A DNA stretch of 64,000 nucleotides, taken from positions 530,149-594,148 of the forward strand of contig NZ_KI911559.1 in NCBI RefSeq assembly GCF_000515255.1. The letters are read 5' to 3'. Below the pieces are notes generated by a model. It did not search any database. It saw nothing but the letters and a program-made list of their open reading frames with translations, and was not told the DNA's origin. Below are positions 1 to 8,313 of this stretch, piece by piece; position 1 is the stretch's first letter, and every line of letters starts with the position of its first letter. The position numbers were made by a program, and so were the translations under genes. Origin of the DNA: Rhodovibrio salinarum DSM 9154 (GTDB lineage: Bacteria; Pseudomonadota; Alphaproteobacteria; Kiloniellales; Rhodovibrionaceae).

Positions 1-46
1 CGGCGGCTGTTTCGTCGCAGGAGGTTTCCACGGCCAGTACGATCAT
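1..46 (-). CDS. tsaD: tRNA threonylcarbamoyladenosine synthase subunit TsaD, 5' end only
   Basis: Only the first 15 codons are inside the window; the gene runs off the left edge. They read MIVLAVETSCDETAA, which is the conserved N-terminal strand and motif (ETSCDET) of TsaD/Gcp/Kae1. Family knowledge: TsaD transfers the threonylcarbamoyl group to A37 of ANN-decoding tRNAs, in the cytoplasm, with TsaB and TsaE. It is divergent from hemC, an arrangement common in alphaproteobacteria. Only this short segment is visible, so completeness cannot be judged. Confidence 0.85.
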   Translation of the reverse strand, partial: MIVLAVETSCDETAA

Positions 47-161
47 ACCGTCGATTCTAGGCACCTGGGCCCGGCTGTGCCAGAGGACGGATACGCGGTG
101 GACACAGGGTCGCGGCAGCAAGCGCTTGAACCCGATGCGTGCAGGTCATAGACAGTTTCCC

Positions 162-1121
162 ATGGCACACGCGCACCGACCCCTGCGCCTGGGCACCCGC
201 GGCAGTAAGCTCGCGCTCGCCCAGGCTTATGAAACCAAAGCGAAACTGGAAGCCGCGCACCCGGAGCTGGCCGCGGAAGGACGCATCGAGGTCGTCGAGG
301 TCAAGACCACCGGCGACATCGAGCAGAAGCGTCGCTTGGCCGAGATCGGCGGCAAGGGGCTGTTCACCAAGGAGTTGGAGGACGCCCTGCATGACGGCCG
401 GGTCGACGTCGCGGTGCATTCGATGAAGGACGTGCCGACCTGGCTGCCGGAGGGGTTGGAGATCACCACCATTCTGCCGCGCGAGGACCCGCGCGATGCT
501 TGGTTCTGCGACAAGGCGGCGAGTATTGCCGAGCTGCCGAAGGGCGCCACGGTCGGCACCTCCAGTTTGCGCCGGCAGGCTCAGGTGATGGCACTGCGCC
601 CGGATCTCTCGGTGGTCAATTTCCGCGGCAACCTGCAGACCCGCTTGCAGAAGCTGCGCGAGGGCCAGGTTGACGCGACCATGCTGGCATTGGCCGGTCT
701 GCGCCGTATGGGCATCGCGGAAGACGCCACCGCCGTGCTGTCCACCGACGAATTGTTGCCGGCGGTGGCGCAAGGCGCAATCGGCCTGGAGATCCGCGCG
801 GACGATGACTGGGCGCGCACGCTGATCTCAGCGATCGATCATGCGCCATCGCGCTTGCGTGTGGTGACCGAGCGGGCCTGCCTGGAGGAACTGGAGGGCT
901 CCTGCCGGACGCCGATCGGCGTGCTGTGCGACTACACCGACGACGCCCAGCAGCAGATTCGTCTGCGTGCGCTTCTGGCGGAGCCGGATGGTTCCAAAGC
1001 CTGGCGGGCCGAGCGCGCTGGCCCGGTGTCGGAGGCCGACGCCCTAGCGCGCGATGCCGGTCGAGAGCTGCGCGCCACGGCCGGCGAGGAGTTCTTCCAG
1101 CGCCACGCGGACCTGTTCTAA
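162..1121 (+). CDS. hemC: Porphobilinogen deaminase (hydroxymethylbilane synthase)
   Basis: This 319-residue protein joins four porphobilinogen units into hydroxymethylbilane, the substrate of the next gene's HemD. Family motifs are visible: LRLGTRGSKLALAQ at the N-terminus, the catalytic Asp in VDVAVHSMKDVPT, GTSSLRRQAQ, and the dipyrromethane-cofactor Cys in ELEGSCRTPIG. The frame stays open upstream to a TTG at 126 and an ATG at 135. I chose the ATG at 162 because it gives the normal distance to the LRLGTRGS strand; no start has a strong ribosome binding site. Only three bases separate the stop from hemD, so the two are almost certainly co-transcribed. Length and motifs are ordinary for the family. 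Confidence 0.96.
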   Translation: MAHAHRPLRLGTRGSKLALAQAYETKAKLEAAHPELAAEGRIEVVEVKTTGDIEQKRRLAEIGGKGLFTKELEDALHDGRVDVAVHSMKDVPTWLPEGLEITTILPREDPRDAWFCDKAASIAELPKGATVGTSSLRRQAQVMALRPDLSVVNFRGNLQTRLQKLREGQVDATMLALAGLRRMGIAEDATAVLSTDELLPAVAQGAIGLEIRADDDWARTLISAIDHAPSRLRVVTERACLEELEGSCRTPIGVLCDYTDDAQQQIRLRALLAEPDGSKAWRAERAGPVSEADALARDAGRELRATAGEEFFQRHADLF

Positions 1122-1124
1122 GCC

Positions 1125-3854
1125 ATGCGGGTGCTGGTCACGCGCCCGCGGGCGGACTCGGAAGAGCTGGTGACCGAGCTGGAAGCCCGCGGCCACCACG
1201 CGTTGATCGAGCCGCTTCTGGACATACGCGTACGCGACGTCGAGCTTGATGTCTCGGACGTACAGGCGCTCCTGGTCACTTCGGCGAACGGCGTACGTGC
1301 CTTTGCCGAGCTGTCTGGGGACCGCGACGTGCGTGTTCTTGCGGTCGGGGAAGCCAGTGCGGAGGCCGCGCGAAAGGCCGGGTTCGTCGGGGTTGAGAGC
1401 GCCGCCGGCGATGCCGAGGCGCTGGCTGACTTGGCGATCGACCGGCTCGATCCGGCTGACGGGCCGGTGCTGCACGCTGCGGGGACGGTTACGGCCGGCC
1501 GTTTGCAGGAACGGCTGAGCGCGGCGGGTTTCGAAGTCAGACGTACACCGCTTTACGAGGCCGTACCTGCCGAACGTCTCTCCCAAGAGACGCGGACGGC
1601 CTTGCAGAGTGGCACTGTTGACGCAGCCCTTTTTTTCTCTCCCCGAACTGCGAAAGTGTTTGTTACGCTTCTCGACGCAGAGGGGATCGTACACACCAGC
1701 GAGCGGGTTCGGGCAATTTGCCTGTCCGAAGCGGTCGCCTCGGCACTGCGGGACGGCGTGCGGCAGGGGCGTGCGTCCCGATCCGACGGGCAAGGACTGG
1801 ACTCGACCGCCACCGCACAGGGGTTGCATTGGGCGGATGTACGGGTCGCCGAGCGGCCAGACCGGCAGGCATTGCTGGCGGCGCTGGACGCAATTGATAC
1901 CGGGGATTCCGTCCAACCTTCAGATCACCCCGACGGCCGTTCGCCGTCGATATCGGGACCATCGCCCGCGCCATCCACGACGGCCCAAGCCGCGACGAAG
2001 GATGCCATGACCCAGCAAGACAAAGACGACAAGACCCCGTCCGAGCCGGAAAAGCAGGACAGCACCGTAGAGCAGGGCGGCCCTGAAGGCACGGACACGG
2101 ACGCTGTCCAGGGCGTTGCTGCCAACACGGCCGAGACGAGCGAGCCCCAGGACGGCGAGACGGCCGACCCGTCCAACAACCGGGCACTCGCTGTCATCCA
2201 GCGCTTCGGGGGCATCCGCCCGATGGCGACCAAGCTGGGCGTGGCGGTGTCGACCGTACAGGGCTGGAAGAACCGGGGCGCGATCCCGGAATCCCGGCAC
2301 GACGAGATCCTGGCGGCCGCGCATGCCAACAATATCAATCTTGATCGGGCGGTGCTGAGTGCCTCGGGCGAGGAGAGCTTGCGTGCCTCCCCGGCCGTCG
2401 GCAGCCCGTGGGGCGAGTCGGGCGACACGCCGGAAACGATCGAGGCCGAGGAGGTCGACCGCGACGATATGTCCGAGGAGGCGCCCGAGGACGCCGAGGT
2501 TTCCGAACCCGACACCCACGCTGCCGGGGCGGAAGCGGAAGCTTCCAGCACGGCCGAAGATCGCGTCGGCGCCGCGCCTGCAGCCGCTGCGACGCAGGCA
2601 CCGCGTCGGTCGCGGGGCTGGTTGCCCGGCATGTTCCTCGGCGCGGCGATCGTGGTGGTCGGTGCCGGGGTCGCGATCTACACCCGCGACCTCTGGCAGC
2701 CCTATCTGCCGGGCGCGCAGGACCAGCAGGTGCAGCCGGCGAGTCAGCAAGCGCTGAGCGATCTGGAAGCGACGGTGTCCGACCTCTCGGGCCAGCTGGC
2801 GGATGTGCAGGATCGCCTCGAAGATGTGGGGCAGACCGCGCAGCAGGCTGCCGATACCGCGGAGAGCGCGGCGCAGCAAACCCAGAGCGCGACCGGCGGA
2901 GCTACGGCCGGTACTGGGTCCGAAGGGGCCGAGGGCGGCGGCCAGCAGGTCGCGCAGCTGCGCGAGCAGGTGGATCAACTGTCCAGTCGGCTGGATCAGG
3001 CGACCACCCGTCTGGAGACGCTCGCCAGCCGCGTTGAGGGAGGTGGTGCCTCTACCAGTGCGGCGACTGGCAGTGCCGAGAGCGGTGGTGGCGGCGAGTC
3101 CGCCCAGCGCCTGGACACACTGGCCAGCCGCGTCGATGAGCTTTCCAGCCAGGTCGAGCAGGTGAGCCAGACCGCTGCCACGCGCGAGACGGCGCAGTCG
3201 CTGACCGACCGGCTGAACGCCCTGGAATCCGAAACCCAGCAGCTGGCGCAACAACAGCAGGCGGCCCGCGCCTCCGCCGATGGCGGTGCCGGGTCCGCGG
3301 CGAAGGCGCTGGCGGTGGCGGAGTTGCGTGACGCGCTGCGTTTCTCCTCGCCGTTCGCTCAGCAACTGCAAGCCGCCCGGCAGGTGGTCGCCGGCGACAG
3401 CGCGCTGTCCGAGGCTCTGGACCAGTTGCAGCCAATGGCTGCCGAGGGGGTCCCGACCCGCGCCGAGCTCTCGTCCGCGTTCGACCGCGCGGCGGCCGAG
3501 GCGGTGGCCGCCGACATGGGGGCCTCGCAGGATGGCATGCTGGGCGGTGTGCTGCGCCGGCTGAACGACGTCATCACCGTGCGCCGGGTCGACGCGTCGG
3601 CCGAAGGCGACAGCGTCGACGCACGCCTTGCCCGGGCGCAGAACAAGCTGGCCGCGGGCAATCTGCAGGAGGCGGTCGCGATCGTCGAGCAGTTGCCCGA
3701 CCCGGCCCTTGGGGAGATGCAGAGCTGGCTGGACCAGGCCAACAGCCGCCTGGCAGCCGAGACGGCGCTGTCGGAGCTGAGCAGCCAGCTGATGAGCGAG
3801 ATCGCCGGATCGGCCACGGGCAACGGCGGCGATCAGGATGGGAGCGCGAACTAA
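1125..3854 (+). CDS. hemD: Fusion of uroporphyrinogen-III synthase (HemD), an HTH-like segment and a Mic60/mitofilin membrane protein
   Basis: One uninterrupted 909-residue frame. Residues 1 to about 260 are HemD: it starts MRVLVTRPRADSEEL, has LLVTSANGVRAFA and FFSPRTAKVF, and ends in the usual RVAERPDRQALLAAL. An acidic, Pro/Ser-rich linker follows. Residues about 350-405 form a helix-turn-helix-like unit (FGGIRPMATKLGVAVSTVQGW, then KNRGAIPESRHDEIL). One membrane helix lies near 500-520, then Gln-rich coiled coil to about 725, then a mitofilin-like C-terminal domain from about 730 (AELRDALRFSSPF). HemD closes the tetrapyrrole ring; alphaproteobacterial Mic60 homologues shape membranes and are usually a separate gene between hemD and hemY. 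An internal ATG at 2007 has an AAGGA four bases upstream and could start the Mic60 part alone. Whether one protein or two is made cannot be told from sequence. Confidence 0.9.
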   Translation: MRVLVTRPRADSEELVTELEARGHHALIEPLLDIRVRDVELDVSDVQALLVTSANGVRAFAELSGDRDVRVLAVGEASAEAARKAGFVGVESAAGDAEALADLAIDRLDPADGPVLHAAGTVTAGRLQERLSAAGFEVRRTPLYEAVPAERLSQETRTALQSGTVDAALFFSPRTAKVFVTLLDAEGIVHTSERVRAICLSEAVASALRDGVRQGRASRSDGQGLDSTATAQGLHWADVRVAERPDRQALLAALDAIDTGDSVQPSDHPDGRSPSISGPSPAPSTTAQAATKDAMTQQDKDDKTPSEPEKQDSTVEQGGPEGTDTDAVQGVAANTAETSEPQDGETADPSNNRALAVIQRFGGIRPMATKLGVAVSTVQGWKNRGAIPESRHDEILAAAHANNINLDRAVLSASGEESLRASPAVGSPWGESGDTPETIEAEEVDRDDMSEEAPEDAEVSEPDTHAAGAEAEASSTAEDRVGAAPAAAATQAPRRSRGWLPGMFLGAAIVVVGAGVAIYTRDLWQPYLPGAQDQQVQPASQQALSDLEATVSDLSGQLADVQDRLEDVGQTAQQAADTAESAAQQTQSATGGATAGTGSEGAEGGGQQVAQLREQVDQLSSRLDQATTRLETLASRVEGGGASTSAATGSAESGGGGESAQRLDTLASRVDELSSQVEQVSQTAATRETAQSLTDRLNALESETQQLAQQQQAARASADGGAGSAAKALAVAELRDALRFSSPFAQQLQAARQVVAGDSALSEALDQLQPMAAEGVPTRAELSSAFDRAAAEAVAADMGASQDGMLGGVLRRLNDVITVRRVDASAEGDSVDARLARAQNKLAAGNLQEAVAIVEQLPDPALGEMQSWLDQANSRLAAETALSELSSQLMSEIAGSATGNGGDQDGSAN

Positions 3855-3857
3855 CCC

Positions 3858-5279
3858 ATGACCCGCGCACTGATCTTTTTCGCCAAGGTTGCGATCCTCG
3901 TCTTCATCGCCGTCTGGCTCGCCAATCGGCCAGGAGACGTGCTGATCCAGTGGTACGGCTGGCAGGTACAGACGTCTGTTGCCATCCTGATCCTGTTCAT
4001 CGTCCTGATCGCGGCGCTGTCGGCGATCAGCTGGCGGATGTGGGGCCGGGTCCTGGGGCTGCCGCGCGGCTTCAAGCGCGGCCGCAGCGATCGACGCATG
4101 CGCAAGGGCTACCAGGCTCTGACCCAGGGCATGGTGGCGGTTGCCGCGGGCGAGCCGGACGAGGCCCGGCGCCACGCCCGTCGCGCCGATACCCTGCTGT
4201 CCGAGCCGCCCCTCACGATGCTGCTGAGCGCCCAGGCCGCGCAGCTGAACGGCGACGAGCAGGCGGCCAAGCGCTACTTCTCGCGGATGCTGGAGGATGA
4301 TGATACCCGCTTCCTCGGTCTGCGCGGCCTGTTACGCCAGGCCGAGCGGGAGGGCGATCTGCAAGGCGCGTTGGAGTACGCCCGCCAGGCTTACGACATC
4401 CGCCCGCAGACGCCTTGGGTGCTGAACAGCCTGTTCGATCTGTCGCTCAAGGCGGGCGAACTGGAGCGGGCGCTGGAGGCCGTTGAAGAATCGCGCAAGC
4501 GCAACCTGATCGACCGCGAGACCGCGCGCCGACGCCGTGCGGTGATCCTGACCGAGCTGGCCCGCAAGGCGCAGGCGGAAGGTAAGGCGGCGTTCGCCCG
4601 CGACTACGCCAAGGAAGCGCTTGATCTGGCGCCGAGCCTGGTGCCGGCGGCCAAGGTCCGCGCCCAGCTGATGATCGACGAGGACCGTGGTCGCGCCGCT
4701 GCCAAGGCGATCGAGAAGGCCTGGACGCACCAACCGCACCCGGATCTGGTTGCGCTCTACCTCAAGGCCCGCCCGGCCAAGACGGAGAAGGAGCGCTACG
4801 CCCGCGTCAAGCGCCTGACCGACAAGGCGCCGACCCACCGGGAAAGCGCGTTGGCATTGGGCCGTGCGGCGTTGCGGGCCGAGCAGTGGGCCGATGCCCG
4901 CCGTCATCTGGAGGCCGCGGGCGGCGAGCAGCCGAGCGAGGAGGTTTGCCGCGAACTGGCCGAACTGGCCGAGCGGCAGAACGACGACCGCGAGGCGGCG
5001 CGCGACTGGCTGCGCAAGGCGACCGAGGCGCCGGCCGATCCGGCGTGGCTGTGCACCACCTGCGGCGCCATGGCGGACGATTGGCAGGCGGTGTGTGGCC
5101 ATTGCGGCACGTTCGACAGCTTCGCCTGGCAGACCCCGCCACGAGCCGGTGCCGGTCTCGCCGCCGACGAAACCCTGGCCCGCCTGGAAACCGCTGGCGA
5201 GGGGCAGCCGGATGTCGAGGATGCCGAGGCGACCGACGTGACCGGCAAGTCAGACGGGCCGCGCCAGGCGGCAAGCTAA
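3858..5279 (+). CDS. hemY: HemY-family membrane TPR protein with C-terminal zinc ribbon
   Basis: 473 residues. Two hydrophobic helices at the N-terminus (about 4-24 and 40-60) are followed by a cytosolic-facing basic stretch and a long array of tetratricopeptide-like helices. The C-terminus carries a Cys-x2-Cys ... Cys-x2-Cys zinc ribbon (CTTCG ... CGHCG, from about residue 398), a layout also seen in LapB. The family sits at the end of hemCD operons and is called HemY in proteobacteria, but it is not the protoporphyrinogen oxidase HemY of Firmicutes; its biochemical role is unsettled. It starts three bases after the preceding stop, so it belongs to the same operon. Confidence 0.9.
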   Translation: MTRALIFFAKVAILVFIAVWLANRPGDVLIQWYGWQVQTSVAILILFIVLIAALSAISWRMWGRVLGLPRGFKRGRSDRRMRKGYQALTQGMVAVAAGEPDEARRHARRADTLLSEPPLTMLLSAQAAQLNGDEQAAKRYFSRMLEDDDTRFLGLRGLLRQAEREGDLQGALEYARQAYDIRPQTPWVLNSLFDLSLKAGELERALEAVEESRKRNLIDRETARRRRAVILTELARKAQAEGKAAFARDYAKEALDLAPSLVPAAKVRAQLMIDEDRGRAAAKAIEKAWTHQPHPDLVALYLKARPAKTEKERYARVKRLTDKAPTHRESALALGRAALRAEQWADARRHLEAAGGEQPSEEVCRELAELAERQNDDREAARDWLRKATEAPADPAWLCTTCGAMADDWQAVCGHCGTFDSFAWQTPPRAGAGLAADETLARLETAGEGQPDVEDAEATDVTGKSDGPRQAAS

Positions 5280-5422
5280 GCGGGCAGCGCGATCGGCGAC
5301 GACGGCGCAGACGTATTGGGCCGGCCTTGGCCGCAGGGCGCTTCTTCAATTGCATCGGACGAAGTGGAAGTCTGCCGTCGCGCTGGACGAACCGGTCCAA
5401 GACGACATTGGATATCGCCAAC

Positions 5423-5461
5423 AAGGCCCCGCGCGATGGCGTTGACGCGCGCGCGGGGCTT
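5423..5461 (+). terminator. Hairpin after hemY
   Basis: CCCCGCGCG (5427-5435) pairs perfectly with CGCGCGGGG (5450-5458), extended by AAG/CTT with one bulged G. There is no clear T-run, so this may be a weak or Rho-assisted terminator of the hem operon. The rest of the stretch between hemY and the tRNA shows no other convincing element. Confidence 0.5.
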
Positions 5462-5538
5462 GACTAGGTTCCGAACCGCCGAGTGACGATACGCTTGGCT
5501 ATTTGTACCGGTGCACGCCGTGCACCGCGTGATCCGGG

Positions 5539-5614
5539 GCCGCGGTAGCTCAGCTGGCAGAGCAATGCATTCGTAATGCATGGGTCGGGGGTTCAAGTCC
5601 CTCCCGCGGCACCA
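5539..5614 (+). tRNA. tRNA-Thr (anticodon CGT)
   Basis: A full cloverleaf can be drawn. The acceptor stem GCCGCGG (5539-5545) pairs with CCGCGGC (5604-5610). The D-arm reads AGCTCAGCTGGCAGAGC. The anticodon stem is ATGCA/TGCAT with loop TTCGTAA, giving anticodon CGT (codon ACG, threonine). The T-loop is GTTCAAGTC. CCA is encoded (5612-5614). It is a single gene, not part of an array. Confidence 0.97.
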
Positions 5615-5615
5615 G

Positions 5616-5636
5616 ACCGCCCAAGGGCGGTTGGTT
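5616..5636 (+). terminator. Terminator after tRNA-Thr
   Basis: ACCGCCC (5616-5622), loop AA, GGGCGGT (5625-5631), then TTGGTT. It follows directly on the encoded CCA. Confidence 0.65.
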
Positions 5637-5844
5637 GAATGATCCCGTCAGCGTTGGATCGTCCGCGTGCTGCGCTCGCTGAGGCGGCTGCCTCGCGCCG
5701 ACAGTACGGCTAATCGCGCCCGACCCACAGTGCACGCCAAAAGTGTAACGTAGTTAAAATTCGCGCCGTTGGTTGTATGTTAGGACTCTCCCTCAAGCAG
5801 CTTCGTTGCTGAGCGGAGCCGGCTGTGTGGAAAGGAGGCCTGGC

Positions 5845-6483
5845 ATGCTCCCAGAATTCCTACCTAGCTGGGCCAGTTTGTTGCCGTTCCTGGCGGCGAC
5901 CCTGGCCCTCAACCTCACCCCGGGCGCCGACATGACCTATACGATCGCCCGCAGCGCAGCCCAGGGTCCTGCGGCCGGCTACGCCAGTGCGTGGGGAATC
6001 GCCGTTGGATCGCTCGTCCACACGCTGGCGGCGGCTGCCGGATTGGCCGCCTTGATCCAGGCGAGTCCGTTGGCGTTCATCGCGGTCAAGTGGCTGGGCG
6101 CGGCCTATCTGGTTTACTTGGCAATCAACCTGATGCTGGCCAAGCCCGAAGCCGATGCCAAAGAGGTCGGCCGATCCGATAACTGGCGGGTGTTTCGGCA
6201 GGCGGTCATCGTCAACCTTCTCAATCCGAAGGTCGCCTTGTTCATGATCGCGTTCCTGCCGCAATTCGTCGAACCGGAGCGTAGTCCGGTCTGGCTGCAG
6301 ATGATTGTGCTCGGCAGCCTGCTCAACATCGGCGGGATCATCGTGAATTCGACACTGGCCACGATCGTCGGGCTCGGTGCGAAGCGCCTGCACCATTCCC
6401 CGCGCGTCCAGCGCGTGATGAACGTGGTGTCCGGGACGCTGTTGGGCGGGTTGGCCATCCGGTTGGCGCTGGTCCAGCGGTGA
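5845..6483 (+). CDS. LysE/RhtB-family amino-acid exporter
   Basis: 212 residues, almost entirely hydrophobic, with about six predicted membrane helices. The family signature near the N-terminus, NLTPGADMTYTIARS, is present, as is the NLLNPKVALFMIAFLPQF segment typical of LysE/RhtB exporters. The start is set by AAAGGAGG at 5831-5838, six bases before the ATG; the frame is open further upstream but without a better site. Family role: efflux of amino acids such as homoserine, threonine or lysine across the inner membrane. The substrate cannot be told from sequence. It is a single gene between the tRNA and a remnant gene. Confidence 0.92.
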   Translation: MLPEFLPSWASLLPFLAATLALNLTPGADMTYTIARSAAQGPAAGYASAWGIAVGSLVHTLAAAAGLAALIQASPLAFIAVKWLGAAYLVYLAINLMLAKPEADAKEVGRSDNWRVFRQAVIVNLLNPKVALFMIAFLPQFVEPERSPVWLQMIVLGSLLNIGGIIVNSTLATIVGLGAKRLHHSPRVQRVMNVVSGTLLGGLAIRLALVQR

Positions 6484-6535
6484 CGCCGTCGGTGCCCGTG
6501 CGGCAAGCCGTTTGCCGGACGGGCACCGCTGCGGC

Positions 6536-6964
6536 CTATGCGCTGCCGCCCGGGATGAACTCGGGCCGCCGCCGGAGATCGCGATACCAATCCAGCGCTT
6601 CCCGGACGTGCGACCGTATACCGTCGGCTTCGGGAAACCGGGCCAAACTTGGGGGGGCGCCTTGCTCGCGGCCGATCCCGCGGCTCCCCAGGACGTCCTG
6701 GTACCAATCGTCCTGATCTCCGTCGAGACGCCCGAGCCGCATCCGGCGCGCCGGCGTCCATTCCAGCACCGATGCCCGCCAGATCAGGCCCAGCCTTTCG
6801 AACAGCCGGGGCAGCAACACCCGCGGCCATTCCCTCAGGTCGCCGGCATCCACAAGGACGAAAGGCCGATCCACGCGCTCACAGAACGCGATCTGATCGA
6901 TCAGGTCCGTCCAGCCAGTTTCCAGCAGCGGACCGCAAATGCAATTAAAAAGTGTTAATATTAA
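6536..6964 (-). pseudogene. C-terminal remnant of a sulfotransferase-like gene
   Basis: An open frame of 142 codons reads ...LLETGWTDLIDQIAFCERV then PFVLVDAGDLREWPRVLLPRL and ends in YRDLRRRPEFIPGG. This resembles the C-terminal half of sulfotransferase-like proteins, where an 'ETGW...LVIDADDL' region precedes a WTP/WEP-containing segment. The N-terminal half, with the PAPS-binding loop, is absent: the frame meets TGA at 6965-6967 inside AT-rich DNA upstream of pstS. The only in-frame start is a GTG at 6874, which lies after the conserved segment. I read this as a decayed gene; a short expressed 112-residue protein is the alternative. Confidence 0.5.
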
Positions 6965-7043
6965 TCAAAAATCTCGCTAAAATATACTGATCAAAGTTGC
7001 GTCCGTAACGGGCCCCGGTGCGTCGGCACCGGCCGAAACAAAA

Positions 7044-7061
7044 GTGTCATCTCGTTGTAGT
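7044..7061 (+). promoter_or_regulatory. Candidate Pho box upstream of pstS
   Basis: Two 7-base units in 11-base phasing, GTGTCAT (7044-7050) and TTGTAGT (7055-7061), resemble the repeated CTGTCAT units bound by PhoB. The site is about 135 bases before the pstS start in a leader that is AT-rich on its upstream side. PhoB is encoded at the end of the same operon. The second unit is degenerate. Confidence 0.45.
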
Positions 7062-7195
7062 AAAAGGTTTCGCAGCGGCGCTTAGGACTCCTGCCTGCAA
7101 AGCGGCGGCATCCAAGATCGCCGCGCGCCCGGCACCGGAGAGGGGGTGTCCGGGCCTTGCGAGCGCTCACTCCAGGGAAACGGAGTCATAACACC

Positions 7196-8245
7196 ATGAT
7201 GAAGAAGACCATCGCACTCGCCGCGGCCGTGGCGGCGGTGACCGCTCTGCCGAGCGGCGACGCTGCGGCCCAGGCGCGCGATCAGATCCGCATCGTGGGT
7301 TCCTCGACCGTCTATCCGTTCGCGACCTCGGTCGTGGAGCAGTTCGGTAAGGAAACCCAGTATCCGACCCCAGTCATCGAATCGACCGGCTCCGGCGGCG
7401 GCCTGAAGCTGTTCTGCGCCGGTGTCGGTGCCCAGCACCCGGACATCACGAACGCCAGCCGCCGCATCAAGCCGTCCGAGGTGAAGCGCTGCCAGGAGAA
7501 CGGCGTTCAGAAGGTCACCGAGGTCAAGATCGGCTCCGACGGCATCGTCTTCGCCAACTCGGTTGAAGGCCCGAAGGTCGAGCTGACCACCAAGCAGGTC
7601 TGGCAGGCGCTGGCGGCCGAGGTCCCGCAGGACGGTGAACTGGTCGAGAACCCGTACGAGACCTGGTCCGACATCGACAGCTCCCTGCCGGACGCGAAGA
7701 TCGAGATCTACGGCCCGCCGCCAACATCCGGCACCCGTGACGCCTTCAACGAGATGGCGATGCTCGACGGCTGCAGCGAGTTCGACATGCTCTCCTCGAT
7801 GGACGAGTCCAAGATGGAGGAGATCTGCCTGACCTACCGTTCCGACGGTGCCTGGATCGAGGCGGGCGAGAACGACACGCTGATCGTTCAGAAGCTGACC
7901 TCGAACAGCAATGCCTTCGGCATCTTCGGCTTCAGCTTCCTGGACTCCAACCGCGACAAGATCCAGGCGGCCGAGATCAACGGCTATGCTCCGACGGTCG
8001 CGAACATCTCCGAGGACCGTTATCCGCTGAGCCGGAGCCTGTGGTTCTACGTCAAGAACGCCCACGTCGGCGTCATCCCGGGCATCGAGGCGTACGTGAA
8101 GGAGTTCACGAGCGACGCCACCTGGGGTCCGAACGGCTATCTGGTCGGGAAGGGCCTGATCCCGCTGCCGGATGAGCAGCGTGAGGAGTGGGCCAACAAG
8201 GCGCGCAACTTCGAGCCGCTGAACCCGGACGACATCGCGGGCTAA
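7196..8245 (+). CDS. pstS: Phosphate ABC transporter substrate-binding protein PstS
   Basis: 349 residues with a typical signal peptide (MMKKTIALAAAVAAV, cleavage near AAAQA). The mature protein begins with the phosphate-loop motif IRIVGSSTVYPFA, followed by STGSGGGLKLFCAG and PPPTSGTRDAF, which contact phosphate in the PstS/SphX family. It binds inorganic phosphate in the periplasm and delivers it to PstCA. I chose the first of two adjacent ATG codons, with ACGGAG about ten bases upstream. It is the first gene of the pst-pho operon and is followed by strong hairpins that could raise its yield relative to the permease genes. Confidence 0.96.
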   Translation: MMKKTIALAAAVAAVTALPSGDAAAQARDQIRIVGSSTVYPFATSVVEQFGKETQYPTPVIESTGSGGGLKLFCAGVGAQHPDITNASRRIKPSEVKRCQENGVQKVTEVKIGSDGIVFANSVEGPKVELTTKQVWQALAAEVPQDGELVENPYETWSDIDSSLPDAKIEIYGPPPTSGTRDAFNEMAMLDGCSEFDMLSSMDESKMEEICLTYRSDGAWIEAGENDTLIVQKLTSNSNAFGIFGFSFLDSNRDKIQAAEINGYAPTVANISEDRYPLSRSLWFYVKNAHVGVIPGIEAYVKEFTSDATWGPNGYLVGKGLIPLPDEQREEWANKARNFEPLNPDDIAG

Positions 8246-8251
8246 GCGGTC

Positions 8252-8313
8252 TCACGCGGCCCGCGTGACGATCGGACTGACGTGGCGGCGGCCGGACTGG
8301 CTCCGGCCGCCGC
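8252..8313 (+). terminator. Tandem hairpins between pstS and pstC (attenuator/mRNA-stabilising)
   Basis: The first hairpin is TCACGC (8252-8257)/GCGTGA (8263-8268). The second has a perfect 12-bp stem, GCGGCGGCCGGA (8285-8296)/TCCGGCCGCCGC (8302-8313), with loop CTGGC. Neither has a long T-run. Their place, just after the most abundantly needed subunit of the operon, suggests partial termination or 3'-end protection of pstS mRNA. The remaining 250 or so bases before pstC hold no gene I can support. Confidence 0.6.

Noticed and set aside
2176-2340. A separate HTH regulator gene
   Set aside because: The HTH-like segment is in frame with HemD upstream and the membrane helix downstream, with no stop and no start of its own.
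1920-4175. Long open frame on the minus strand opposite the hemD fusion
   Set aside because: It is a shadow created by the high GC content; it has no recognisable motif and lies opposite well-supported coding sequence.
5539-5860. tRNA-Thr as an integration site for a mobile element
   Set aside because: No repeat of the tRNA 3' end and no integrase is seen nearby.
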